From Paenibacillus radicibacter (GTDB taxonomy: Bacteria; Bacillota; Bacilli; Paenibacillales; NBRC-103111), in contig NZ_JANQBC010000013.1 in the NCBI RefSeq assembly GCF_024721995.1, positions 62,001 through 126,000 on the forward strand: DNA of 64,000 nt, in the 5' to 3' direction. The notes beneath the pieces are model-generated. The model was given only the letters and a program-made list of their open reading frames with translations, was not told the origin of the DNA and did not search any database. Position numbers and translations under genes: made by a program. The stretch's first letter is position 1. The number at the start of each line of letters is the position of its first letter. Of the stretch, positions 26,533 through 34,953 are shown piece after piece.

Positions 26533-27441
26533 ATGAACATTAACCAATTAGAAACACTCGTCACCATTTCCAAAACCATGAGCTTCCGTAAGGCAGGTGA
26601 ACTGCTCAATCTTACACAACCTGCTGTTTCTGCTCAAATTAAGAGCTTAGAAGATGAGTTCGGCACCTTACTCGTTGATCGCAACCAACCTGTGACGCTA
26701 ACGGACAGCGGGAAATGCTTCCTAGAACATGCTGAGAAAATATTGCAAACCGTCGTGGAACTCAAACAACGCTTAGCTGACATGAGTCAAATTCCACAAG
26801 GACATATTCATATTGGAACGACTGCATCCATTGCCATGCAAATTCTTCCGAGAGTTCTATCCTACTTTCAAGAAGAATATCCACTGATCAAGACGACCAT
26901 TCACTCCATGACTTCCTCGCAGATCATGACTGCTGTTGAGAATGGTGTCATCGATATCGGAATCGCTTATTTAACCGACAAGAATACAACCTATGAGGCA
27001 GCCGTCCTCTATTATGATACGTTTGAATTAATCGTCTCAGTTGATCACCCATTATCACAACTTACTCATGTTTCCATCGACAAGCTCCGTAGTCTACCTT
27101 TCATTATGTTATCGACCGATACCGCCGCACGGAAATTTGTAGATGATATTTTTAAAGCTTATGAAATTATCCCTAACGTTGTGATGGAATTGTCCTCATC
27201 TGAAGAAGTGAAGCGAATGGTCGAACTCAATCTAGGTGTCTCGATTATTTCGCGGTTATCCGCAGTGAACGATTTGCGTAATGCAAGCGGCAAGCTGCGT
27301 ATCATTAAAGTCGAAGAGATGGACATTACCCACCCAGTTGGTGTTATATACAAATCTGGACGTTACTTAAGTTCAGCGATGCAGCAATTTTTGCGTGACT
27401 TAAAGGGAATGCCAGAGACCCACTTTCTCGGCTCCGAATAA
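26533..27441 (+). CDS. LysR-family transcriptional regulator
   Basis: The 302-aa protein has an N-terminal LysR helix-turn-helix (S-F-R-K-A-G-E-L-L-N-L-T-Q-P-A-V-S-A-Q) and a periplasmic-binding-like effector domain from about residue 90. The effector and targets are unknown. The frame is open from 26464, but GGGAGGG at 26520-26526 fixes the ATG at 26533. It is divergent from the MFS pump (254-bp gap) and lies 44 bp upstream of the PHP phosphatase gene, with which it may be cotranscribed. Confidence 0.9.
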   Translation: MNINQLETLVTISKTMSFRKAGELLNLTQPAVSAQIKSLEDEFGTLLVDRNQPVTLTDSGKCFLEHAEKILQTVVELKQRLADMSQIPQGHIHIGTTASIAMQILPRVLSYFQEEYPLIKTTIHSMTSSQIMTAVENGVIDIGIAYLTDKNTTYEAAVLYYDTFELIVSVDHPLSQLTHVSIDKLRSLPFIMLSTDTAARKFVDDIFKAYEIIPNVVMELSSSEEVKRMVELNLGVSIISRLSAVNDLRNASGKLRIIKVEEMDITHPVGVIYKSGRYLSSAMQQFLRDLKGMPETHFLGSE

Positions 27442-27485
27442 ACGAGTCCAAACCGTACACAATGATAGTAGAGGAGGGGCTGCAC

Positions 27486-28292
27486 ATGAAATTTGATATT
27501 CACACCCATCATGAACGCTGTGGTCATGCCAAAGGTCATATACGAGATTATATTGAGGCGGGAATTCGAGAAGGTCTGGATGTCATCGGTATTTCGGATC
27601 ATTCTCCTTATTTTGCCGAAAAGAAAGACCAAGCTTGGCCGGAAATTGCGATGGCGAAATCCGAATTTCCTCGTTATATTGAAGAGGTATTGAAGCTGAA
27701 AGAAGAATATGCCGGCAGAATCGATGTTCTACTCGGTGTTGAATCTGATTTCTTCCCTGAACATTTAGATCAATATCGAACGGAATATGAGAAATACCCA
27801 TTCGATTACATCATCGGTTCTGTCCACCGCTCAGGTGGAGTGAGTATATTCAATCGCAATCGTTGGAAAACACTGAGTGAAGCGCAGCAACATGCTCACA
27901 AAGAAGAATACTACACGCTCATTCAACAATCCGCCCAAAGCGGCCTATTCCAAATTCTCGGGCACATTGATGCAATGAAGGCTTACTATCCAGCTTTCTC
28001 AGACATCCAGACTCCGATTGTGGAAGAGACGCTGCGAATCATAGGTGAACATAAGCTTGCCATTGAAGTGAACACTTCAGGCAAGACCAAGGAAGTTGGC
28101 GGATGGTATCCCTCTGATGCGATGCTGGAGCTGGCACTTCATTACGGCGTCGATATTACATTCGGATCAGATTCGCACATTCCGTCCCGTGTTGGTGATG
28201 AGTGGGAGCTTGTCCGCAGTCGCCTGAAAGAAATCGGCTTTAAAGAGTGGGTTTACTATAAGAATAAACAGCGTGTTGCACGCCCTATATAA
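27486..28292 (+). CDS. PHP-domain phosphatase (histidinol-phosphatase HisJ-like)
   Basis: A 268-aa PHP protein. The metal ligands appear in order: H-T-H-H-E-R-C-G-H near the start, I-S-D-H-S-P, G-V-E-S-D, G-S-V-H-R, G-H-I-D and the closing G-S-D-S-H. This matches the HisJ class, which removes phosphate from L-histidinol phosphate in histidine synthesis. No other his gene is near, so another phosphate ester is possible. GAGGAGGGG precedes the ATG at 27486. The longer frame from 27462 has no better site. Confidence 0.85.
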   Translation: MKFDIHTHHERCGHAKGHIRDYIEAGIREGLDVIGISDHSPYFAEKKDQAWPEIAMAKSEFPRYIEEVLKLKEEYAGRIDVLLGVESDFFPEHLDQYRTEYEKYPFDYIIGSVHRSGGVSIFNRNRWKTLSEAQQHAHKEEYYTLIQQSAQSGLFQILGHIDAMKAYYPAFSDIQTPIVEETLRIIGEHKLAIEVNTSGKTKEVGGWYPSDAMLELALHYGVDITFGSDSHIPSRVGDEWELVRSRLKEIGFKEWVYYKNKQRVARPI

Positions 28293-28317
28293 GACTTAAT
28301 GAACCCATAACGTAGCA

Positions 28318-28360
28318 AAATCCCCAGCCGTGAGAGGACCTCGCAGCTCGGGGATTTTTT
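28318..28360 (+). terminator. Terminator after the PHP phosphatase gene
   Basis: AAATCCCCAGC pairs with GCTCGGGGATTT (one bulge), followed by a T run. Confidence 0.75.
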
Positions 28361-28387
28361 ATGATCCATCACGTATTATGATCCATC

Positions 28388-29206
28388 TTATTGTTCAGGT
28401 TGACCGGAAGCTTTGCGCAATTCATTCGCTAACCGATGAAATTCATCTTGTGCCGCTGGAATCGACGTTGCATTGTAAGCCGCAGATAGGAATGCAATTA
28501 TTTTATTGGCATCATCCACACTCAATTCATACCCCATAAGCTCATCCTCACTTCCATCAAATTCATTCATGTCAACAGGTCCAACAATGCCAGGAACCGT
28601 CCCGCTGTCGCTGTACTGTAAAAACTGCCAACGTGTCCACCCCGCTACATCTGCCGGCTGATTAACCCCATAATTCGCGTACCATAGCGGCACATTACCA
28701 AGTGATGCATCCAAGTAAGATTTTGCAAAATACGGGTACGTGTAGAGGAGCGGCTGCACATTCCATGTAGCTTGTACTCGGCTTAACCACGCTTGGCAAG
28801 TCCGCGTTAAATTCGTTGCATTATTCGTCGTCTCGATATCCAGCGCAGGCGGTAAATCCCACTTCGCAATCCCACCTAGTGAATTTAGGACTTGGATAAA
28901 ATAATTCGCTTCTTTCTCCGCATCCCCAGGTATACCCGCTCTACAAAAATGATAAGCGCCAACTTTAATACCCGCCGCTTTCGCTCCTGCCAAATTCGCA
29001 GCAAGCTTCGAATCTGTATAAGTCGTTCCTTCTGTCGCTTTAATAAAAGCAAAAGAGATGCCTGAAGCACGTACCTTTGCCCAATCAATAGTTCCTTGAT
29101 AGTGGGAGACGTCGATTCCTCGGGCATGGCTATTGTCCCTTGCTTGCACGTCAAACCCTCCTTTGATGCTTTTCCACATCATATGCGGTTTCACTTCGAC
29201 CTGCAT
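28388..29206 (-). CDS. GH25 muramidase (lysozyme)
   Basis: This protein of about 270 aa is a glycoside hydrolase 25 enzyme, which cuts the beta-1,4 bond between MurNAc and GlcNAc in peptidoglycan. Seen are R-G-I-D-V-S-H-Y-Q-G at the start of the barrel, F-I-K-A-T-E-G, G-A-Y-H-F and the catalytic D-x-E in A-L-D-I-E-T-T. There is no signal peptide, as in many phage endolysins and some Bacillus enzymes. A helical tail of about 50 residues follows the barrel. The start is uncertain: ATG at 29206 or TTG at 29212, neither with a clear ribosome binding site, 8-14 bp after the YdcZ stop. That suggests coupled translation in the operon. Confidence 0.85.
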   Translation of the reverse strand: MQVEVKPHMMWKSIKGGFDVQARDNSHARGIDVSHYQGTIDWAKVRASGISFAFIKATEGTTYTDSKLAANLAGAKAAGIKVGAYHFCRAGIPGDAEKEANYFIQVLNSLGGIAKWDLPPALDIETTNNATNLTRTCQAWLSRVQATWNVQPLLYTYPYFAKSYLDASLGNVPLWYANYGVNQPADVAGWTRWQFLQYSDSGTVPGIVGPVDMNEFDGSEDELMGYELSVDDANKIIAFLSAAYNATSIPAAQDEFHRLANELRKASGQPEQ

Positions 29207-29220
29207 GGACAATCACAAAT

Positions 29221-29700
29221 TTAGGTGCTTGATACTGCCTTACTTTCTACAACACGACTTCCGTTCCATTTAAAAAGAATAACTCCAGCTATGATGATCA
29301 AGACACCAAACAGCTCTTTTAACGTGAATGGAACTTGTTCAAGCCCCATTAGACCAAATGAATCCCAGACCATTGCAGTCACGAGCTGTGAAGTTAATGA
29401 GATGGATACCCCTACCGTTGGTCCTAACAACTTAATCCCACTTACCATACATGTCACTACACCAATCCCAATTAGCCCACTAAATGCGTACCATACCTGC
29501 ATATTAGGCAAGTGGAACATTTGCATGCCTTCGAATACAAAACCAATTGTAAAAGAAGCAATAAATCCGAGTCCGAGCACAAGCGTTGTCGTCGTCCAAG
29601 AGCTTGTATGTTCATTCACTTTGCTATTAAATATGTTCTGGAGACTGACAAGTGCCCCTGCCAGTCCTGCTAATAGAAGCCCCAATAACATCTGATACAC
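29221..29700 (-). CDS. YdcZ/DUF606-family small DMT transporter (copy A)
   Basis: The 159-aa protein has five predicted membrane helices and the DUF606/YdcZ pattern, with A-L-V-S-L-Q-N near the start and G-V-S-I-S-L-T-S-Q-L in helix 4. Family members belong to the drug/metabolite transporter superfamily. When short they tend to come as pairs that are thought to act together. A second short YdcZ protein sits two genes upstream, with a Crp/Fnr regulator between them. The substrate is unknown. Confidence 0.85.
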   Translation of the reverse strand: MYQMLLGLLLAGLAGALVSLQNIFNSKVNEHTSSWTTTTLVLGLGFIASFTIGFVFEGMQMFHLPNMQVWYAFSGLIGIGVVTCMVSGIKLLGPTVGVSISLTSQLVTAMVWDSFGLMGLEQVPFTLKELFGVLIIIAGVILFKWNGSRVVESKAVSST

Positions 29701-29715
29701 CTCACTTGTTAGTTC

Positions 29716-30423
29716 TTAATTGTTTTCATAAATATTGTGATTCGCTAGGACAAGCAGTTTATCGCGCTTTTTGATTAGTAAGTACCCCTTACTCCGCTCA
29801 ACAAGACCATCCTCACTAAATTTGTGGATGACTCGATTCAGGTGGCGATAACTCGTTCCAATCAAATTCGCAATATCCGTAAGCGTCGATAACTTTAATT
29901 TTCCACCCGGATCTGCCGTGTTATCTTCATATATAACCGATAATAAGTAACTCGCGAACCTCACCTCTACTGGATACATCAAGTTAAAACTCATCGATTT
30001 GGACTTGATATAGAACTTTTTCGAGATGATGCCAAGCATGAATTGCAAGAACGGTGTGTTATCCTTCAAATATTGATCCAATATCCGATAAGGAACACCA
30101 ATCATGCACACCGGCGATACAGCTTCAACCGTATTGAGCAATTCTTTCTTCTGTGCATATTCAACATCCCCAATTGCATCTAGGGGGACTTTAAATGACA
30201 ATACGAGTGTCTTGCCTTCTTGTGAGGTCGTATGAATCTTAACCTTACCTTCTACAAGGAAGAAGAGCACATTGGAAGCGTCTCCTTGCGTGCATATGAA
30301 TTCACCTTGCTTAAACCTGTATAGGGTTAAATGAGGCATTACCTCTTCCGTGAAAATCGATTCAATCTGATACTTTTTCAAATAGGATTGGATTTGCTCA
30401 CGTTCATCCTCTTTCTTCCCCAA
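29716..30423 (-). CDS. Crp/Fnr-family regulator (YeiL-like)
   Basis: A 235-aa regulator with a cyclic-nucleotide-binding-type beta barrel (F-K-Q-G-E-F-I-C-T-Q-G-D, V-E-G-K-V-K-I) and a C-terminal winged helix with D-I-A-N-L-I-G-T-S-Y-R-H-L-N-R-V. The pattern resembles YeiL. No four-cysteine Fe-S set like FNR is present. An ATG at 30438 has no upstream ribosome binding site, whereas its own second and third codons (GGAGGTG) lie 6 nt before a TTG at 30423, so the TTG is preferred. It sits between two YdcZ transporter genes and probably controls them. Confidence 0.85.
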   Translation of the reverse strand: MGKKEDEREQIQSYLKKYQIESIFTEEVMPHLTLYRFKQGEFICTQGDASNVLFFLVEGKVKIHTTSQEGKTLVLSFKVPLDAIGDVEYAQKKELLNTVEAVSPVCMIGVPYRILDQYLKDNTPFLQFMLGIISKKFYIKSKSMSFNLMYPVEVRFASYLLSVIYEDNTADPGGKLKLSTLTDIANLIGTSYRHLNRVIHKFSEDGLVERSKGYLLIKKRDKLLVLANHNIYENN

Positions 30424-30439
30424 GCGAAGCACCTCCATG

Positions 30440-30868
30440 CTAATACTTTAATACAATCACACCGGCAATCATAAGCGCGATGCCAATAAATTGGGTTATC
30501 CCCATCTTCTTCTTCGCTACGCTAAACCACCCGTTACAATCAATCAAGAAAGTTAAACCTAGCTGCGCAATTAATAATACAGCAACGCTAAGCGTAACCC
30601 CAATGTGATGGATCGCTGTGACATTACTGAATATAATGACAGCTGCAAACGTACCGCCTGTTAGATACAGTGGCTTAACTTGCTTTAACTTCTTTATATC
30701 CCGATTTCGAATAAATAGCATAAGGATGATTACCGCCGCAACAAATCCTGTTAATTGAGTAAGCGCTGCTGTTTGCCACGTGCCTATATCTTGGCTGATT
30801 CGAGAATTCGCTACACCTTGAAGTGTAATGAAGAATCCCCCTAAACACGCAAATATGATTCCCTTCAT
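30440..30868 (-). CDS. YdcZ/DUF606-family small DMT transporter (copy B)
   Basis: A 142-aa membrane protein with about five helices, related to copy A downstream (compare F-I-T-L-Q-G-V-A-N-S here with V-S-L-Q-N-I-F-N-S there, and the shared G-V-x-x-S-V/I segment). It is the first gene of a four-gene unit B-crp-A-GH25 with gaps of 1 to 15 bp. An upstream ATG at 30892 lacks a ribosome binding site. AAAGGGG lies 8 nt before the ATG at 30868. Confidence 0.85.
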   Translation of the reverse strand: MKGIIFACLGGFFITLQGVANSRISQDIGTWQTAALTQLTGFVAAVIILMLFIRNRDIKKLKQVKPLYLTGGTFAAVIIFSNVTAIHHIGVTLSVAVLLIAQLGLTFLIDCNGWFSVAKKKMGITQFIGIALMIAGVIVLKY

Positions 30869-30971
30869 GATGCCGTCCCCTTTATCATTCATTTGTTTTA
30901 ATTAAATAATAACTAGGGATCACTCATAAAGGACATATGTCCTAAAAGTTTTATAGGTGTATTGTAACGAA

Positions 30972-31050
30972 AAAAAGCCCACTTGCCCGAAGAACGGGAA
31001 GTGAGCTTTTATAAAAAAAAGGAGACCTGAGCCAACGGGGCCAGGTCCTG
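30972..31050 (-). terminator. Tandem terminators downstream of the 518-aa protein gene
   Basis: Read on the minus strand, a first stem GACCTGGCC...GGCTCAGGTC (31023-31050) ends in a T run. A second stem AAAAGCTCACTT...AAGTGGGCTTTT (30972-31012) also ends in T. Both lie between the 518-aa gene and the next operon. Confidence 0.7.
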
Positions 31051-31155
31051 AATTGTTTTATATTAAAAAGGGGGTCTTGTTTATTATATTACCCCAGCAA
31101 CATTATGGAACCATAACAGAAATATTTCAATTGTGTAACAAAAAATGAGCCTTTA

Positions 31156-32712
31156 TCACTTGATTTGACCTGGAGTAGACAGGAAGTACCACTTGGCATC
31201 ATTAGAGATGGTTAATAGCCCGGTATCACTAGGTAATTTCACCTTGTTATTCGAGGTAACCTTCATCGTCTCTGCGTTTAACTTGCTCAAATTATTAAAA
31301 ACAAACTCATGTGTATTCGGTGCCCAAATTCCTTCGTAATCAGGGGATGACTTCGATAATTGCTTCTCACCATCATAGAGTCCGCCATTTGCGTAATAAC
31401 GGAATCTTCCATCACTGGATGCTTTGAAACCAGCCCAGAAGTTAGGATCAATTGGAGCTTTCCATGCTCCGACTGTTCTTCTACTCCAATCATAGGCATA
31501 ACGTAGTTCGCTGCCATTCTCATCACGTAATATAAAGTACGCTTGTTTACCGTCATCGATAAACTCGATCGGCATAAGATACCCACCGCCTTCATGTCTA
31601 GGCAGCTTCCCTTTTATTTGGGATGAAAGAACGATATCTTTTCCCTTCTGATCGAGTGGAATGATGCGAAGTGTATAATCTGTTTCTTGATTTTGTTTGC
31701 CCGTGATCGCAATTACACTCCTGCCATCTTTCGAAAATGTTGCGCCGTGAACAAATTCAGGTAACTTGATTACGACAGCGGTGTCTGCTTTAGGAAATTC
31801 AGTTGCTATTTTGGAATCCAAGGCATAGAAGAAACCACGACGATCTGCAATGAATGAACCACTACCACGATAAGACTGCTCCACTCGCATTTCAGCAGGA
31901 TAAGCCGTCTCTTTCTTCGTCACCGCATTGTATACACGTGTATAGTCAAAACTCTCTCTATCGCATTCACAATAACCCATCATTCGATTTAATAAATAGT
32001 TCGTTCCTGTCTGGTCCAAAGACTTGATCGTGTAGGGAACTTTAAAGGAAGTCAATTGTTTTTTCGTGCTTCCATCATCTGAAACTTGCCAGATTTGCGA
32101 TGTTTCCCATATCGTGCCTAGGAAGAGACCACTCGACAGCTTAACCCCATGCTGGGTCTGTGCATCCAGTGTGCTTAGTCGGAATGTTTGGCGCAGCTGC
32201 GTTTTCGCTTCACTAACTTTCGCTTTTACTTGCAATTCATGGTCACTCACCCACTTCATCTCTAATCGTGGCGTGAAATAACCAGATTCTTTCTCAGCAG
32301 GTTTAAGTAGAGCCTTCTCAACAGAAGCCCGATCCATCGGTTCTTTGAAGAAGAATGTAATGGTCTCATCTCGTTTAGCAATGAGCGTTGAGACAAAGCT
32401 TCCGCGCAGAAGTGGATCCGAATCTAAACGAACCATGACTCCTTTATCGGCAGGGATTTGGTTATAATCAAATTCGGCTGTGTTAGTCTTGTCTTGGAGT
32501 GGCACAGTTAATTGGGTTTGTTTTTGTGGCTCTTGCTGCGTTTGTGGTGTGTTTTCCGCAACGGTTTTCACATCAAGCGGCTCCATCGTGGCAGCAACTG
32601 CAGTGCTCGGCGTAAGCTCCTCCGCCTTGTTCTCACTTTTCCAAAATACCATGAACATAATGCCAAGCATGCAGCAAGCGAGTATGCCACCCACCCATAT
32701 TCTTCTCTTCAT
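31156..32712 (-). CDS. Membrane-anchored extracellular protein of unknown function
   Basis: I do not recognise a family. The 518-aa product has an N-terminal membrane anchor (about residues 4-23, preceded by M-K-R-R), a Thr/Gln-rich linker to about residue 80, an Ig-like strand region (about 85-190, with T-F-F-F-K-E-P-M-D as in bacterial Ig-like domains) and then repeated beta-strand units that could form a propeller (W-Q-V-S-D-D-G-S-T, F-S-K-D-G-R-S-V, F-K-A-S-S-D-G-R-F). A C-E-C pair lies near residue 250. It is monocistronic with tandem terminators. Confidence 0.7.
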   Translation of the reverse strand: MKRRIWVGGILACCMLGIMFMVFWKSENKAEELTPSTAVAATMEPLDVKTVAENTPQTQQEPQKQTQLTVPLQDKTNTAEFDYNQIPADKGVMVRLDSDPLLRGSFVSTLIAKRDETITFFFKEPMDRASVEKALLKPAEKESGYFTPRLEMKWVSDHELQVKAKVSEAKTQLRQTFRLSTLDAQTQHGVKLSSGLFLGTIWETSQIWQVSDDGSTKKQLTSFKVPYTIKSLDQTGTNYLLNRMMGYCECDRESFDYTRVYNAVTKKETAYPAEMRVEQSYRGSGSFIADRRGFFYALDSKIATEFPKADTAVVIKLPEFVHGATFSKDGRSVIAITGKQNQETDYTLRIIPLDQKGKDIVLSSQIKGKLPRHEGGGYLMPIEFIDDGKQAYFILRDENGSELRYAYDWSRRTVGAWKAPIDPNFWAGFKASSDGRFRYYANGGLYDGEKQLSKSSPDYEGIWAPNTHEFVFNNLSKLNAETMKVTSNNKVKLPSDTGLLTISNDAKWYFLSTPGQIK

Positions 32713-32856
32713 GATTAATCACGCACTTCCTATATGTATAATTTCGAACATTCACATTATAAACGCATTATTAATCAGAAAAGTTACAAAAATTATTTTC
32801 TTCCTCTAAATTTTATCGTATAATTCCATCCATACCCAGCCTAGGAGTGATAGAAG

Positions 32857-33864
32857 ATGAGCCAATTGATGAAAGCCATGGCGTTAACAACCTATGGTGA
32901 CCCAAGCGGGTTCGCGCTGCACCATATCGATCGCCCGCAAGTAGCTGCTGGACAAGTCCGGATTAAAGTCGCAGCGACGTCAGTGAACCCGATTGATGCC
33001 AGAATCCGTTCAGGAATGATGCCAACACTCGCACCTGAGCTACCTGCTCTGCTTCACGGAGACGTCGCAGGTGTCGTTGAAGAAGTTGGGGAAGGGGTTA
33101 CAACCTTCCACCCTGGTGACGAAGTGTACGGCTTCGCAGGAGGCCTACGCGGATTCGGCGGCGCCCTCGCCGAATACATGGTTGCCGATGCGCGTCTCAT
33201 CGCGCATAAGCCAAAGACGCTAACGATGGCGGAAGCCGCATCGTTACCTTGCGTGGCCGTTACCGCATGGAACGGCCTGATCGAACGCGCCACGTTGCGC
33301 CCTGGCCAACGTGTGCTTGTACACGGCGCCGCCGGCGGGGTCGGCCACGTCGCACTTCAGCTCGCCGCTTGGGCGGGAGCTGAAGTGTACGCGACCGCGT
33401 CTACGCCGGCGAAGCAGACCATCGCCCGCGACCTCGGCGCGCGGGCGGCCATTGCGTACCGCGAGATCGCGGTACGTGACTACGTCCGTGCGTACACGGA
33501 CGGCAGGGGCTTCGACGTTGTCTTCGACACCGTCGGCAAATCGTGCCTCGACGCGTCCTTCGAGGCAGCCGCACCCGGCGGCAGCGTCATCGCAATCGCT
33601 GCCCGTTCCACCCACGACTTGTCGCCGCTTCATGCCAAGGGCCTAACGCTCCACGTCGTGTTTACCATTCTCCCTCTCTTGACTGGAGAGGGCATGGACA
33701 ATATCGGGCAAGCGCTCGCTAAGCTTGCCCCCGTCATCGACAGCGGCCATATCCGTCCGCTGATCGACTCGCGCCAGTTCGGCTTCACCGAAGCCGCCGA
33801 AGCCCACCGCCTCCTCGAATCCGGCGACGTCATCGGCAAGGTCGTCCTCGTGAACGACCTGTAA
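32857..33864 (+). CDS. Medium-chain dehydrogenase/quinone oxidoreductase (zeta-crystallin-like)
   Basis: A 335-aa MDR protein. N-P-I-D-A-R-I-R-S-G and H-G-D-V-A-G-V-V mark the N-terminal GroES-like domain, and G-A-A-G-G-V-G-H-V-A is the NADPH-binding loop. The zinc-ligand cysteines of alcohol dehydrogenases are missing, so a zinc-free quinone or enone reductase is expected. From about 33100 to the stop the gene is strikingly G+C-rich with C/G third positions, unlike its neighbours, which suggests a different origin. GGAG precedes the ATG. Confidence 0.87.
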   Translation: MSQLMKAMALTTYGDPSGFALHHIDRPQVAAGQVRIKVAATSVNPIDARIRSGMMPTLAPELPALLHGDVAGVVEEVGEGVTTFHPGDEVYGFAGGLRGFGGALAEYMVADARLIAHKPKTLTMAEAASLPCVAVTAWNGLIERATLRPGQRVLVHGAAGGVGHVALQLAAWAGAEVYATASTPAKQTIARDLGARAAIAYREIAVRDYVRAYTDGRGFDVVFDTVGKSCLDASFEAAAPGGSVIAIAARSTHDLSPLHAKGLTLHVVFTILPLLTGEGMDNIGQALAKLAPVIDSGHIRPLIDSRQFGFTEAAEAHRLLESGDVIGKVVLVNDL

Positions 33865-33934
33865 GAACTCTACTCAACAAAGCTATCGCAAATGCTACTT
33901 AAACTAGCTTTTTACAAACTATTAACCTACCAAC

Positions 33935-33981
33935 AAAAAAGAGCCATCGTGCCGCCCACCAGGGCGCACAATGGCTCTTCT
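33935..33981 (-). terminator. Terminator, probably of the sdh operon
   Basis: AAGAGCCAT...GGGC and its partner ending ATGGCTCTT form a long GC-rich stem. The T run is on the minus side, and the plus side is only T-rich. It is about 210 bp past the sdhB stop and could also end the quinone oxidoreductase transcript. Confidence 0.7.
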
Positions 33982-34008
33982 CTCTTCATTCTTCCTGCCT
34001 ATACCGAA

Positions 34009-34178
34009 AGTTTGGAGTGACTCTTTACTCCGAGCGGAGCAGAGCAAACGTTCCGGAGAAACGGAGTGGTCGCCTTTGTGAGCAAGTTTCCACCTACTAA
34101 CCTCATAAATAGAAACTCGCGAACAACAGCGATCGGAGGAATGTTTGCTCTGCGCAGCGGTGTACCGGAGTACCCACA
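34009..34178. repeat. Inverted-repeat (MITE-like) intergenic element, single copy
   Basis: GCAGAGCAAACGTTCC (34039-34054) and GGAATGTTTGCTCTGC (34138-34153) match at 15 of 16 positions. The flanks extend the pairing imperfectly (ACTCTTTACTCCG left, CGGTGTACCGGAGT right). Inside, GTGAGCAAGTTTC and GAAACTCGCGAAC form a second stem. The roughly 170-bp block has no gene and fills most of the gap between the quinone oxidoreductase and sdhB. Confidence 0.6.
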
Positions 34179-34189
34179 TCATCTCAAAA

Positions 34190-34951
34190 CTACATGCCCA
34201 ACCACTTCTTAAACAAGTGCTTCGTCGTATCCGCATTCATCGCAGCAATCGAAGTCGTAAGCGGAATACCTTTTGGACAAGAGCGTACACAGTTCTGCGA
34301 GTTACCGCAGCCCTCGATACCGCCATCTTCCATAAGTGCATCTAGACGCTCTTCTTTGTTCATTTCACCTGTTGGGTGAACGTTGAACAAACGAACTTGT
34401 GAGATTGCAGATGGACCGATGAAGGAGTTCTTGTCGTTTACGTTCGGACAAGCTTCAAGGCACACGCCGCAAGTCATACATTTCGCAAGCTCATAAGCCC
34501 ATTGACGCTTGGATTCAGCCATTCGTGGTCCAGGACCAAGATCGTACGTACCATCGATTGGAATCCATGCTTTTACTTTTTTCAAAGCGTTAAACATGCG
34601 ATCACGATCGATTACAAGGTCACGTACAACTGGGAACGTGGACATCGGCGCAATGCGAATCGGTTGCTCTAGTTTATCGATAAGGGAAGAACAAGCTTGA
34701 CGTGGCTTGCCATTGATAACCATGGAACACGCACCACATACTTCCTCCAAGCAGTTGGATTCCCAACATACTGGAGCTGTCTTCTTGCCCTCTGTTGTTA
34801 CTGGATTACGTTGAACTTCCATTAATGCAGAAATCACGTTCATATTCGGACGGTAAGGAACTTCGAATTCCTCTGTGTACGATTTAGCATCGGGACCATC
34901 TTGACGAGTGACTACAAATTTAACGGTTTTACTTGCAGTAGCTTCTGTCAT
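34190..34951 (-). CDS. sdhB: Succinate dehydrogenase iron-sulfur subunit
   Basis: The 253-aa protein carries the cysteines for three clusters: C-W-E-S-N-C-L-E-E-V-C-G-A-C with a later C for the 2Fe-2S centre, C-M-T-C-G-V-C-L-E-A-C-P and the C-G-N-S-Q-N-C-V-R-S-C-P-K-G set for the 4Fe-4S and 3Fe-4S centres. It passes electrons from SdhA FADH2 to the membrane cytochrome and menaquinone. It is the last gene of sdhCAB, 2 bp after sdhA. GGGGG precedes the ATG. Confidence 0.96.
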   Translation of the reverse strand: MTEATASKTVKFVVTRQDGPDAKSYTEEFEVPYRPNMNVISALMEVQRNPVTTEGKKTAPVCWESNCLEEVCGACSMVINGKPRQACSSLIDKLEQPIRIAPMSTFPVVRDLVIDRDRMFNALKKVKAWIPIDGTYDLGPGPRMAESKRQWAYELAKCMTCGVCLEACPNVNDKNSFIGPSAISQVRLFNVHPTGEMNKEERLDALMEDGGIEGCGNSQNCVRSCPKGIPLTTSIAAMNADTTKHLFKKWLGM

Positions 34952-34953
34952 GA

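Noticed and set aside
28388-29206. GH25 muramidase as a prophage remnant
   Set aside because: No holin, capsid, tail or integrase gene nearby. It is joined to a metabolic-type operon.
33244-33646. Open frames on both strands inside the quinone oxidoreductase
   Set aside because: Arg/Ala/Pro-rich translations produced by GC-rich third positions of the true gene.
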